Positions 1-12,475 of a stretch of 64,000 bases of DNA are shown here, piece by piece. Positions within the stretch are counted from its first letter, which is position 1, and the number at the start of each line of letters is the position of its first letter. Under the pieces are notes generated by a model. It was not told the origin of the DNA. It saw only the letters and a list, made by a program, of their open reading frames with translations, and ran no database searches. Position numbers and translations under genes: made by a program. The DNA comes from Brachionus manjavacas (lineage: Eukaryota; Rotifera; Eurotatoria; Ploima; Brachionidae), in the NCBI GenBank assembly GCA_019054805.1, contig JAHQIY010000001.1, forward strand, positions 10,430,501 through 10,494,500. The letters run 5' to 3'.

Positions 1-1145
1 CTAATTCTGGAAATTTTCCAACTGCTTCATCTAATCTTCTTGATTAATTTCAAAAACATCTGTTTGATCATGACACACCATAATAAACGATACCATAATA
101 CTCCGACCTTTGCCTTTGTTATAAAATGGGGCCTTTTCTTGAAAAAACCATCTAAATTTTGAAATTTCACCAGAACGAAAAATAGACTCGACATTACAAA
201 TAAGAATTTTTTGTTTTCTCATTGGTTTTATCCATGAATATTCACCGTTTTTTTTTATTCATGGAATTTAAAAATAATCTTTTGAATCGAGTAAATAAGT
301 GATAAATTCTTTCCGATATTTTATAACGTCCTCGCGTTCATGGCCTTCAAATTATGGTCGATTAGTATTACTATCATATTAAGCTTCCCATTTTAACAAA
401 TCTGCTCGGCAACTTTCTTCTGATCTTACCAACTCGTCACGATCAATTTCGACCTCTGGATACAGTTCTCTAAATCTTCTGTCGATAAATTGAGCCAAAC
501 TTTGAACATTAAAAAAACATTGTTTTAAAGAAGCTTGTGATAGACAAAATGCTCTGGCCTCTTTTTCCAACTCCCGAAACTCTTCATAAAAAGTTATTTT
601 TTTATAGGACCCACGCTTGTCTCTTAATACTACACACAAATCATCCTCATCGATTATTGTCAAAGCCCATTCATGACATCTCTGGATTCCCATTAGTCGT
701 AAAGTGCTAATATTTCTCTTGTAGATTCGAAGATAATGTTTAATAATCGTAAAACTAAATTAAAAATCACACTAAATATTCGATTATAAATTGAATTCCA
801 AATGCCTAGGCTATCAATTAGTATTGAATTAAAGTCCGCTATATTGTTCCAAATAGACTTTTTTAAAATCATTGTTAAACGATTTGTAGTACCAATTTCT
901 GAAGTTTGCGTCGATGCATTCCTTACTAAAACGTTGGATATAAATCCAAAATTTGATTGATTTTTTTTGTATTTAATCATTCCAAAATCATATAAATCGT
1001 CAGTAACCTCTTGTTGTTGAATACTCATGTATTCAGAAGACTCTTCATTAACAACTGCTTCATTAAAAACTTCATTCTCAATATTTTTTTCACTTTTTTT
1101 GGCATTTTTCCTACTAGATATTTTTCTTTTACTAACTCTTCCCAT
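1..1145 (-). pseudogene. Degenerate DDE-superfamily transposase
   Basis: Minus-strand remains of one transposase in several pieces. The N-terminal piece (1145-693) starts at an ATG and is basic, with KRK and SSRKNAKK. A second piece (693-379) follows. After it, translation continues through stops as RP-stop-FEGHEREDVIKYRKEF, and then the 222-31 piece carries FRWFFQEKAPFYNKGKGRS and IMVSFIMVCHD. The GHERxDVxxYRKEF and EKAPFxNKGxGRSxMVSxF strings are ones I recall from a DDE endonuclease family common in arthropods and glomeromycete fungi. Stops replace expected Tyr and Trp residues (Trp TGG to TAG near position 40), so it is dead. The catalytic end would lie left of the window. The family name comes from memory of motifs, not from a search. 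Confidence 0.6.
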
Positions 1146-1194
1146 TTTTTAATAAAAAAGTTGGTAGTCTTTCTTAAAACTGGATAAAAAAATA

Positions 1195-2602
1195 AAATTT
1201 TTAATCAAAAAAAGGAAAGCTAACTTTTGAAGAGAAAAGTGTAAACTTTCTAATATCAATTTATTTTTTTCATTTTAAAAAGAATCAAGCGAGAAATTTT
1301 TTCTGTTTTTAATCAAAGTTTGACGTAAAATTACGAATCAATTAGAAAAACTCAGTTCAAAAGACATTTCAATTTTATAAAATTAATTCAAATATGATTT
1401 TAAAAATAATTTTTGTAAGTTTATCAAATTATTTTTTGGTTTTTAAATTCTTACCAAAAATAATAAGAATATTAGCAAATTTATGTTGTCTTTTGCAAAA
1501 AAACTAAAAGTTCTATATAAAAACTAACAAGAAATTTGAATTCAGCATAAAAAATTACTCTATGTTTCAAATTTAAAATAATTCTTAAAATTTTTTTGGC
1601 TAAACTACGGTTTATCATTTGGGGCACCTAAAATAATTTCGAAAGAGTACCAGGTCAAAAATTTAACTTTGGCATTTATTTTTTTTTATATCTTAGTTAA
1701 ATAGAATTTAAAAAAAATTTTCTTTTTTCTTCAGAAATATGAATTACAGGCTTTGTTAATTTTTATTATTGGAAATCGTTTTCGTTAAACAATTGAAATG
1801 ACATCTTCAATTTCTGAAAAAGAAAAAGATTTATTGAGCAATTATTCCCAGAATTTTCTTTTTTTAGAAGACCTGAATCAAGTTTAATCAATAGATGAAA
1901 AATTCACATAAAATTAATTAAATTTTAAAAACGATATTTTTGATGAAGAAAACTTTTTAAAAGAAGTAATGCCCACTTTGAACCAGATTAAAGCCGAAGT
2001 AGTAAAACGTACATAGCCTAAAGACTCGATTAACAATCAAGAAAGTTTGTTAGAATTATTATAAAATAAAATTGCTCGGATAACTTTTATCCTTTTTGGA
2101 ATCTAATAGAAAGATACTGTTTTTTATTTATTCCTTACTTATAAAACTGATAAAATTGGCAGAATCAAGAGTTGAAAAAGGTTTATTTGTGAATCAAAAT
2201 GCTCAAGATTCTCCTAAGCAACTTAATTAGCGAAAAAAGTAAAACAATAAAAACTAGCCGAAGTAAGTCCGATTAATTCTATAATTTTACTAATATTTTA
2301 ATAAATATTAAAAAAATTATTATATGCATAGTAAATAAAAGAGCAAAGACAAAAAGAAGATGAAAGAAAGAAAAAGGTTCATCAAAAAGCTACTAAAATT
2401 GAACGAAAAAGATAAATTGCAATCGGAAATCTTTGATTTTTTTTTAAATTGTTATCACCAAACTTTTGAGTTTTATTTGAATAAACTAAAAAAGTTCAAG
2501 TTAAATTTCAAAATTGGTAAATTAAAAAATTCTATAAAAATGAATATGATTTAAATCTTTTAAATTAAAAAAAATGAATCGACTAAAAACAATCGAATTA
2601 AT
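1195..2602. other. Intergenic stretch with one coding-like relic
   Basis: No normal gene is seen between the transposase relic and TTC39. The only coding-like part is 1798-2554 on the plus strand. From the ATG at 1798, one frame gives an acidic, lysine-rich polypeptide interrupted by TAA and TAG but by no TGA for about 125 codons. A GTAAGT donor near 2264 and an ATGCATAG acceptor near 2331 bracket a possible intron. A lysine-rich frame is open at 2360-2554 downstream. I do not recognise the product. It could be a decayed gene in which CAA/CAG became TAA/TAG, or chance in AT-rich DNA. Confidence 0.3.
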
Positions 2603-5409
2603 TTAAGATATATAAAAATTTTTAATCTCATTTTGCTTTTTGATTTTCTCTTGTTCTTCTGCTTCTTTTTCCTCTTTTGAAATTGATGTCTTTTTTTCAT
2701 TGTCCATTCGATACTTAAGACGTCGTTGTGATGATTTTATTAGCGTTTGAATTCGCTCTTCAAGCTCAAATTCTTTATAGCCTGTCTGAGCTTTGTTTAT
2801 GTAACTTTTGGCGCTAGCTAAATCATTTTTATTCATAGAAATAAGTCCTATCTCTAAATTGGCGCATACCAGGGCATATTTACCAATTATCACCTTTTCG
2901 TTTTCGCCTCTTGCTAGACATTCATTAAAACACTAAAATAAAATTTTTTTTATAGTTTACTAAAAATTAAAATCTTTTTTTTGAAAAATAAATTCGAAAA
3001 TTTTATATTTCTAAAATTAGTTCGCAAAAATTAATAATTAAAATATTTAAATTTTTTTTATTTTTAATTATTTAAGAATAAAATTCTGATTAATTAAATC
3101 TCTTTAAAACAAAATAATATTTAAAGGCTCGCCAATTTTTTTCTTTGAAATTCAATCCAAATTGTAGCAAGTTTATTTTTTGTTCAGATATCATCAGTTA
3201 ATTTTTTTTCATTTTATATTTTAGTCTCTAATTAAAGTTAATAATAAATTATTGGAATACTTTCAAATATATTAATGGCGTTTTTTAATTGATTTTTTCT
3301 TCACTACACTAACTTTAAACTATCTAATTCATGGAAAGTTCTTGATTTAGCATTCAATTTTTTACACTAGAAGCACACAGCATTTTTTCGAGTTTTATTA
3401 GTCCATAATATAAAAAAAAAAGTTAAAGCAACTTTAAAGAGTAATTACTTTTTAAAAAAAAATAAAATCCACATAATTTTAAAAATATTTAGACATTTGT
3501 TAAATAAACGAATTTTAAGGTTGCAGCATTTTTAAATCAACAAAAAAATTAAACTTGGAATAAAGCTTACTTGTTCACCGAAATCTTGATCTTCCAAGCA
3601 TAAATTAATAGAACCTTCGAGTAGACATTTAATTACTAATAAATTTTTATCATTTATTTCTTCACAGCCTAAAATTAATTAAGAAAAATTATTTCTCTAA
3701 GCTTATAAAAGAATGTACTTTTAATCATCTTCTTTAAATTTTCCTTTGACGAATAAGGTAAGCAGACCCATAAGTAGAGTAATTCAATTATGAAAAGTTG
3801 ACCAGTATTTTTCGATTTGATTGGATTTTTTTTTAAGAACTCGCATCTTTTTTGTGCAAATACTTCCATTGCATTCAGCTTTTTGGTCTGAGCAGCTATT
3901 AATTTCAATGCTTCTTTGACATATTGGCTTGCCTGGCTAAAATTACCCATTGAACCTGATAAAATAGCACAGATATAAGTCGAAAAAGAACGTGACCATT
4001 TCGAATCTTTGTGCAGAACAACAAATTTTTCTAATGCTTTTTCATATTCCAAATTGGTCATGTAAATCCAACCAATTTCGTAAATGGATATTAACTCAAT
4101 CTCACGAATATGGTTTGAGTATTCAGCCGCTTGCTCGTAACACGACAATGCCGCTCCCAAATCTCTCAGCAACGATCGGCAGTATTTTCCTTTAAGATAG
4201 TGAAAAAGGGACGATTTCTGATATTTGCTCAAATTTTTGTCCAATATCGATTTAGTATCCTCATCACTGATCAATACATCCCCTTCCCCAAGTCCAAAGA
4301 GTGGAGTAGCTTGAGTAGAATACCAAAGCAAGACCATATCAGCAAAAGGAGCCCTCATATCTTTGCTATTACTGGTGAAATTGATCGCTTTGATTGCTAC
4401 ACTTCTATCGCCTTCAAAGCCAAATACTTTTATCAGTTTTAAGATATTAGGAGGCATGAACGACAAGCATATTTGGAAAAGTCCGTACCCGAAGCTTACC
4501 GAACCTAGTAAGCGTTTGACTGTTTCCAAAGGTATTCCAGTACTTGCTTCCTCATCAGTAACGTTTAGTTCGTTTATAGCTTCAGATAATTGGTCATCTG
4601 ACTTGTCATCGGAGCTTTTTGATTTTGAATCTGATTCACTTTCATCACTTTCGTCCATCCATAATTGAAGAACATTTGAATTCGGGTCGCTACCATAAAT
4701 TTGTTCAGCATTCGGCTCTAGTTTTTTGTACAAACCATATAATTGTTTTTGGATTTTGGCATATAATTTCCAAGATCTGCGAATTTGCAACAGACCACTT
4801 GTTAGATAGCTACTGGCTACTTGGCGTACAAAAGTTAAAATAGCCAGGTATAATTTACAGTCTGCCAAAATAATCGCTTTGGTAAATTTGTCTTCAAGGA
4901 TTTTTTCTTTGGGCATTTCAGGAGCCTTTAAATATTTAGCTTTAAAATTTAATAGATTTAATTTATTCAATTACTTTATTTGAATGGTTTGAAATTTTGA
5001 AAGCTTTTTTAAATGACGAAAACATTTTAGTCGATTCAGTGCAAAGTTTTTGAGTATTTTCAATGTTTTTGTGGGCTGCTTCTAGTAAATGATCCTCGAA
5101 GGTAAGGATGGCTTTCTGTTAAAAAAATTATTCAAAAATTTAATTTTTTTTTTGAATTACCATAAAAGAAAAATAACTATAACAGTAATTGGTCAGAGGT
5201 GAATGATCCCTTGATAAAAATAAACAAATTTAAAAATTTAATAAATCTTTTTAACTTATATTCTATTAAATTATTAAAGAGAAAAAATTTGATCATAATG
5301 TATACTTGTATTTAGTAAAAAGTTTTTCACAGCCATCCCAATCATTGTTGACCATTAAGTCAATTCCACGACAAGAAATTTCGACGTCAGTAAGGTTTTC
5401 TTGGCTCAT
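2603..5409 (-). CDS. TTC39: TTC39-family tetratricopeptide repeat protein
   Basis: Six exons, read right to left: 5409-5306, 5209-5161, 5115-4975, 4925-3719, 3668-3571 and 2932-2603. All have GT..AG introns and consistent phase, and they join to 642 aa, about the usual length for TTC39/IML2 proteins. Family landmarks are the N-terminal CRGIDLMVNNDWDGCEKLF, then SPLTNYCYSYFSFMKAILTF, a long alpha-helical middle with TPR-type helix pairs (YLKGKYCRSLLRDLGAALSC and following), LLYLWVCLPY, and a last exon beginning CFNECLARG. The C-terminus is a charged coiled coil rich in Glu and Lys. Residues about 105-125 are Ser/Asp rich. The last intron is long (about 640 nt); the others are short. Members are cytosolic repeat proteins of poorly defined function, and the A/B/C paralogue cannot be decided here. 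Confidence 0.85.
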
Positions 5410-6055
5410 TCTAGAATATTAATTTAATAAAAAAAAATTTCAGAATTTTACAAAAGGTTTTTGATATTTATGTAATTAAACTTAAACGAATGATTACGTC
5501 AATTGTGGAAAAAAATTTTTTTCAATTTTTAAATTAAAAAATGATCGTTGCTGTAGTGCAGTTTTAAAGGCACAAAAGAAATTTTAAAAAGAAAAAACTA
5601 AAAACTTATTTTTTTTGTTAAGATAAAAAATCATTTGACATAATTTTAATTTCAAATAAATTTTTATAATAAATTAAGATTCATAAGAATTTTAACAAAA
5701 TAACTAAGAAATATTTTGTATCAAATGTTAGTCATTAGAGCTAAATAAATAGAACTCAAGTTTTCAATTTCCAAGGTAAATTTTTTTTTAGTTATAGATT
5801 CATCACGTTTTATTAGCAAACTTATAAATCAACATAGTAAATAATTATGCATGATTTAAAATATTTTATTAACTCGATTAAATCAAAATGGAAAATAATT
5901 TTTTTCTAAATCGATTAAAATTTAATTTCAAAATTTTTAAACTAGGTTCATTAATTAAGCAAAAAAGTATTTGGATAGGTACAAGTTTTGAGAGTTTTGG
6001 TATCTCAATAAGTCACATGCTTTAACAAAAAATAATAATTTGAAAAAAACCCAAT
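5410..6055. other. Intergenic, no gene seen
   Basis: This spacer lies between the TTC39 start and the OXR1-like stop and is AT-rich. From about 5840 onward it is nearly identical to the DNA downstream of the second OXR1-like gene (about 18128-18345), so the duplicated block reaches roughly 215 nt past the stop codon. No ORF or RNA gene is supported. Confidence 0.6.
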
Positions 6056-9000
6056 TTAGTCTGAAAAACTCCAAACTTCCATAGAAGTAATTGTGAACTC
6101 TTCGGTTGATGATAATTGATCATTGTCATAGGTTTTTGATCTTTGAGAGTGACCATTTAACAAATCGCCATCGAACCAGAGACCATGATAGCCTTCGGCA
6201 CAGCCAAAGCCTAGACCTTCAGTATTTCCACGAATAAAAAAATTGTTTTCACCTGTCCATTTGTAAACCTAAATTAAATTCAAGTTTACTTTAAATTAAA
6301 TTTAATTCAAAAAATTTGTCAAACCTTAAATGTTGGAGTGAAAGAAAATAAAAATGACTCTCCATTGCCATAATAGTGTTCAGAAGGATACAATTTACAC
6401 GGTGACATTGCTCCAAAAATCTGTCAAGAAAAAAAAATAAATTTATGAATTATTCTTTTCTTATTGTTTACATTGTTATTACTATCTTTTAAAACTACCA
6501 GACATGGACTTTCAATTTCGGCTAATTGCCTATAGAGTGTACCTAGGCTAAATCCATGCAAATCAGTGCTGAAACTTAGTATCCAGTCATAGCCTACAGC
6601 TCGAGGAATTAAATTTACATTCAACTAACAATTTAAAAAAATGTTTGAATTTATTTGAATAAGTCTGTTTTTTTTTGTATTTTATCTGAAATAGTACTTT
6701 TTTTAAATGCTCCTCTTTTAAAATAGTAGAAGGTTCCATTAATTTTGGCAATGAATTGTATTCTTTTTCAATTTCAATTTCTTGTTTAATTTTCAGTTCA
6801 AGTTCTTGAATGTTAACCACCTTAAACAAAATAAGCTACAAAGAGAGAAAATTGCAAAAAGAGGCTATTATTACTTCCCAATCTTTGACAAATGAGCCCA
6901 CATCCTTGTTAATTAAACGATTTGTTGTCGAAAAATTTTTTGTCAACTTATTTGATATGTCCATTGATTTTATTGTGTCTTGCACAATTTGGGTCAGCTC
7001 ATCAGCTTTTAGAAGCTGAAATCGAGATTTTGGAACTTTTTGGTCTGTTATAGTGAATGTATTTTCGCTTTTCCATTGAAGAAAAAATGCGCAAATTTTG
7101 TCAGTACTTTAAAAATAAACAAAATTATAGAATTTATTAGTTAAATTTTTAAAATTAAAATAAGATTTAGCGCTATCATGTTATTAATCAAGCTCAATCG
7201 ACCATGACTTTGATCATTATTTGATTAAATCATGATCGATTCAATTCGAAATAAGTTAAAAATTAATTATTAAATGATAAATATTAGTTTTACAAAAAAA
7301 TCATTTGCACTTACATTTGATAGCTAAAAAATTAAAAATTAAATTTAAAATTAAAAAATTATTTAAAAAAATTTTGTTTTAAATTGAGAAAAAAAATTAA
7401 AAATTTTGTTTAGTGACTCTGAATTTGCATAAAAACCTAAAAAAATTAAAACGGAGTTTTTGGTAGGTATTACAATAAACTTTATTTGTTCAAAAATTTC
7501 CTGATCTGATTTGCTTTAATCAACCGTATAATTAAATAGTTATAACTTAAATAAGCACTCTCGTTAACTTTCTGTTTGCCTTATTTGAAATAAAAATACA
7601 CAAAAACTAATTTATTCTTTCTAGTTCATTTAATTTTATTTTTTTACAATTTTTCATATTGTTTTTCAAATGAAAAATAAATCAATTTGTTTGGTCAAAA
7701 CTAATATTTTCTTTAATACTGTTTACTTTCTTTTTCAGCTTAAATTTTATGAACAGGAAAAAAGAATCTTACTTTGAAATTCTCAACTTGATTTCTATTT
7801 TGAATAGTTTTCATTGAATTAAAATTAGAAAAAAATTAAAATGAGTAACTCTTTTAAATGACAGAAGAATTAAAGTTTCTAAATTGTGTGACTCATCTTG
7901 ATATCGTTTAAATTTTAATAGAATAATAAATTTAAACTTTAACCGGAGAAATTTAAATATTTGTAGCATCTAACTTTTTTTAAATTGAATTAAAATTAGA
8001 AAAAAATTAAAATGAGTAACTCTTTTAAATGACAGAAGAATCAAAGTTTCTAAATTAAAAAATTTTTTCAACTGACCTGTTATCATTAATTTGGAACCAA
8101 AACTCAGATGTCAGTCTGTTTTTCATTTTGCGATTCATCGGACAACTAATAAAATCCTTGTTTTTGTTAACTTTAATACACAAATAGCAGGAAATAATTG
8201 AGCTATTAGTCGATGATACAATTGAGTTTTTGTCATCATTCAGTTCTGCTGATGACTTTGCGCACGAGGACTCGTTTTTCTCAAAAACTTCATCTTTGTT
8301 ATCCTCATTTGGTTTAATTGTCTCGAAAACAATTGAATCATCCGGAGCTTCGGTTTCATTCAATCCAAATTTAACAACATCTGAACTTTCATCTTCATGT
8401 ATGTCACTCTCGATCATACTTTAAAAAAATTTTTTTCAAATAAAACAAAACATAGATAAAACACAAAAAAATTTATTCACTCAATATGATGCTGAAAATC
8501 GAAATATTCTTGAACGTCTTTTAAAGCTAAATCTTCATACATGATTACATTTGATATGATTTCAATAGGTATAATGGCACTAGCTTCATCATAAATACGA
8601 CTTTTAAACTCATAGCTATTTCGTCTATTACTACTGATTTTAGCTTGATTTGGATCTAGCGGATCGAACATTAGAGCTGACGGAGTTACTATAAGAACAC
8701 CATTGTAGCATCCTTTACTTCGAGTGACAATTTTACAGTTAACTTTCAGAAATCTTTGAGTGCATTCTTCATCTAGCTTTTTGGCTTCTTCTTCTGTAAG
8801 TGTATGCCTGCTAACTAATTGGTTTCTTTTAAAATTTTCGTCGGAATTTTTACTCGGCTCAGACAAACATTTTTGCTTCTGAAGTTCAACATGGCCAGGC
8901 TTTGAAGTTGGAGTAGTTTTCCACTTAATTATAAAAATTTTAAAAAGTTCTATTAAAAATAAGATTTAAATCCTTTTTTTAATTTTTTTAATGGAAATAG

Positions 9001-9587
9001 TTAATAATTATTTTACCTTAAATAAATTAATACCAGGTAATTGAGAAGATTGAGAAGTTTTAGAATTATTTGGCGAATTTTCAGTTTCTTCTAAAGTGTT
9101 TAACTCTTGAATTATTGAATCAGTTAGTTTTGCTTTAAAAGGTGGTGAAGAAGAAGGCGGCGGCGAAGTGAAGTTTGGATCTGGTACGTACAAAATTTGG
9201 CCTTTTTTTAAATTATGAATATTGTAAATTTTAAATTTTGATATCTAGAACTACCAGGAAAAACAACTCTCGTAACTAGTCGATTCAAATGTAGAATTTC
9301 TGATGGTATTGTGTTCCATTTTAAGGCAATTTTTTCGATTGTATCATTTGTCTCAACTTGATACTCTAAAGTTCCAGCTGGTTTCCATTTCTTTTTTTCT
9401 AAAAAAATAAATTTAATAAAACTAATAAATAAATAAATTATTTACTGCTTCCAGATCCAATTTTTGACAAATTGGTCAAAGGTGTTGTCATGTTACTCAG
9501 ATTATTAGATTCATTCCTGCTTAAAGCACTCATGTTTTCATAATTTTCAGTAATTTGCTGACCGAAAACAACTGAACTTGCTGACAT
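6056..9587 (-). CDS. OXR1: OXR1/NCOA7-like TLDc protein, copy A
   Basis: Oxidation-resistance protein; family members protect against oxidative damage and bind the V-ATPase through the TLDc domain. Exons, right to left: 9587(or earlier)-9446, 9398-9255, 9201-9017, 8923-8481, 8418-8077, 7106-6875, 6820-6698, 6624-6472, 6420-6325 and 6268-6056. All phases fit, giving at least 690 aa. Domains in order: LysM (KPAGTLEYQVETNDTIEKIA, NRLVTRVVFPG, then GQILYVPDP), a GRAM-like module (LDEECTQRFLKVNCKI, GVLIVTPSALMFDP), an acidic linker ending YLCIKV, and a C-terminal TLDc domain (GYDWILSFSTDLHGFSL, FGAMSPCK, KWTGENNFFIRG, EVWSF). The true start is unsure: the frame is open to 9662 but without ATG there, and the first in-frame ATG is at 9587. 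An upstream first exon like that of copy B was not found. Confidence 0.85.
7107..8076. repeat. Copy A intron with a 72-bp direct repeat
   Basis: This 970-nt intron separates the acidic-linker exon from the pre-TLDc exon. Two nearly identical blocks at about 7814-7885 and 7985-8056 differ by a single base and are separated by about 100 nt. Copy B carries the spacer and the second block (about 20925-21090) but lacks the first. The part at 7170-7810 has no counterpart in copy B, although both intron ends are almost identical between the copies. Confidence 0.7.
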
Positions 9588-9662
9588 CAATTGATCTAAT
9601 AAATTTTTTAAAGATGTTCCTTTTGAATTAGATTTTTTAAAAAAATCAGTTTTTTTTATCAA

Positions 9663-12475
9663 GAATAATAAATTTAGAAAAAATATTGCCCTTTCGCTTT
9701 CTTTATAAATATTTTACTTTTTTTTAATTGATTTAAAAGCGTAATTACTTTAATTAATTTTTTCAACAAATTTTTTTTATTAAATAATGAAGTCGATCGA
9801 TAATTCTTTTCCACTAAAAAAATAAATAAAATTCCAAGGATTTCTTCTATCTTCATCATTAGAATATTTTATAAAATTCAAATAGATTTTAGCTTTTTAC
9901 TAACTTGTACTTTAATTTCAATTCAGAATTAAGTTAACACCTAGACAAAGAAATTTTTTCTAAATGTTTGCGGTTTTTTTGATATGAGAAGAGAAAAAAG
10001 TATGTAAAATCTTTAAGGATTTTCGTATTTAATGATACCCTAAATGTATATGTTTGAAAAATTTATTTTTTATTTTCTTACAAAAAAATTTACCGGATTA
10101 AAAATCAGACTTAGGAAAATGTGCGTCAACCAAATTTTTGAATAAATAAAAGGATCTTTTAATTTAAAAAAGCAAACACTATTTTTTTAAACCATAAACT
10201 AATACTGCAAAATGACTACAGCATCCCTGAGTCCCTTTGCTCATTTTCTAAGATCAAAAGGACTTAAACAAAATAATTAATAGAAATAAACTTATGTAAA
10301 ACTTTCATAGGTTTCGTATTTTTATTTTGAAAAAAGAGAAAAAACTTTGTCAGGCGAATCTGCGTTTAATCTTTATGAATAATATTTTATCTTGTATTAC
10401 TTAAATTTGATTAAAACAGCTTTTCAACTAATCAATTTTTCTAATCTTTAAACTGTTAAAGTATTTTATTTTGAAAATATTAGACTCCTATTCAACATTT
10501 TTATATTAAGTTACGGGCTGATTAAATAATACTGAAATAACTTTAAAAATCTGGATCAGTTAAATAAGCTGATAATGTAGTTTAAGTGAAACTTTTTGAA
10601 AAAAAAAAATTTTTTTATTAAAGTTGAACTGAAGTCTAAACAAGAAAATCAAACCAAGAAATTACTTTCATTCTAGAATTACATTAATGAAATATTCCCG
10701 TATATTTTTTGAATAATTTTAATTTTGAGTTAAAGAAATTTAACCCCAAAATAATATATTTTGAATATGCGGATAATGAAACCAGATATTTGAGGCATTG
10801 TCAAAATATGGTTTATTTTAAGGTCAGATTTATTTTGACAAAATATCAGGAAAAATTTAAGGATATTTAAGGATAGAGAATCGGGTTTAGCAAAGATCAA
10901 AAATCATATGCTTAAATTTCTAAAAAATTGTTTAAAATTGAAAAATTTCAAAATTTTCAAAAAGTCTTATTAGGTTTTTAAATGCTTTAAATTCAGTTTA
11001 AAAATAACTATCCATTTTAAAAATTTTGAATAATTTTAAAAAGTTTAAAAATTGAATTAATGAAAAATTTTCATAAATGACTGTAATTGAAAAATTAAAA
11101 AAAAAAAAGTTAAAAGTTTTTTTAAAATTTTTTACTTCCTTTTGATTATTAAGATTCTTTATCTCCATTGACTTGTTATCATTTGTGATGTCATGATTTA
11201 GAAAACCTTTCTTGGTCAATTTCTTGATATTAATTCTTGATGAAGCTTTTTATAGCATTTTCGAGATTTTGAATCTCATTTCTTGCCTGATTTTCTAGAA
11301 TATTTATATGGTTAATATTGAAAAAATTTCCCAAAAAAAATTTTCACAGTCAAAGAGAACTTTTTTTGTCGAACAGAGTTTCAGACAATAGGAAGATTAT
11401 ATATACATAGTTAGCTAAATTTACCCGTTTTAGCTACCATAGTGATACCCTAGTGTCTTGCCCAGCAGGAAAAAACCTGTCGTAGCCTATTATAATTATT
11501 AAATAAATCCATTTTTTCCTCGATAATTTTATTTCAAAAAAGGAAAATAAATCCTGAAAATAGTAAATCATAATAATAATTAAACAGCATTAATAAAAAA
11601 ATAAGGACCTGTAGACTCGAGAAGTTATTTAGACTTGTCAAAATTTTTTTAATGGTTTTCACTCATTTGCTAGTAATTTTTTCAATTTGTTTTAATATTA
11701 AATACAAGTTTTAAAGATTCCTGTGGTCTTAATAGTTAAAAAAATTGAGCTCTTACATTTTTTCTTAGATTCAGCAATTTATAGAATATTTGAATGAATT
11801 TATTCATATTTTTTAATAAAAGCAATAAACGGTTAAAAAAAATTGGATCTTCTAGTGTTAAATTATTATTTAAAAAAAATTAAGTAAAAAAGATTTTTTT
11901 GATTTTTTATGTCAAATAAGTTATGTAAAATTTATTTGAATTTAGATATTGAATAATAAAAAAATATACTTAATATTTTTATTACAAATTTAATGCACAG
12001 TGATGAGTTAAATGGGGTCTGAGAATCGAAATAAATAAAATTAATTTACTTTATGAATTTAAAAAGAAAATGATGTAAAATTAGAAAATTTTTCTGTAAA
12101 TTTTATGAATCTAAAAGTTAAAGAAAATTTACTATGAAATTCGACCATTTATTTTTGTAAAAAATGTTTTATAGATAAATAATTAATAATTTAAGCGTTC
12201 AGAACAAACTTAAATCAGAGGTATATTCAAACAAATAGTTTTAATAAAAAATACATAAATTTTTATGCTTTTAATGGCAAAAATGCAAACATCTTTAATT
12301 TTTTTTAAACTAAAAATTTTTAAAGTTAAATCGAAGTTTTATTGCACAAAAAAATTGCTTGAAAACTTTAAAGATCATTTGAATTTTTTTTTTATTGAAA
12401 TATTTTTTAATACAAAGATATTTATTTTATGTTTTACAAATAAAATTACTTAAGTTAACCATACATTAATAATTA
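9663..12475. other. Intergenic, one LINE-tail relic
   Basis: About 2.8 kb of AT-rich DNA with no convincing gene. Open frames at 9674-9859, 10998-11219 and 12265-12453 are low-complexity Lys/Phe/Ile translations without family features, and I treat them as chance. The only notable segment is at 11389-11511, described separately. Confidence 0.5.
11389..11511 (+). repeat. Retroelement 3'-tail relic (hairpin plus TTA-rich end)
   Basis: This patch is less AT-rich than its surroundings. It reads TAGCTACCATAGTGATACCC, a cagcagg..cctgtcg hairpin, then GTAGCCTATTATAATTATTA. It aligns along its length with 23935-24045. Both end in the same GTAGCyTATTATAATTrTTAt block. A stem-loop followed by a short AT repeat is typical of the 3' end of non-LTR elements or of SINEs that use them. 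No coding part remains. Confidence 0.5.

Noticed and set aside
3992..4843. Four overlapping plus-strand ORFs opposite TTC39 exon 4
   Set aside because: They are antisense shadows of a well-supported coding exon, with no family features.
6810..7019. Plus-strand 69-aa ORF, repeated at 19100-19309
   Set aside because: It is antisense to the pre-TLDc exon and is duplicated only because the OXR1-like gene is.
9674..9859. 61-aa minus ORF upstream of OXR1-like copy A as its missing first exon
   Set aside because: Lys/Ile/Leu-rich low complexity, with no resemblance to the Ser-rich first exons of copy B and no fitting donor-acceptor phase.
12265..12453. Plus-strand 62-aa ORF next to the first GPCR
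   Set aside because: A/T homopolymer translation (Lys, Phe, Ile) in the GPCR 3' flank.
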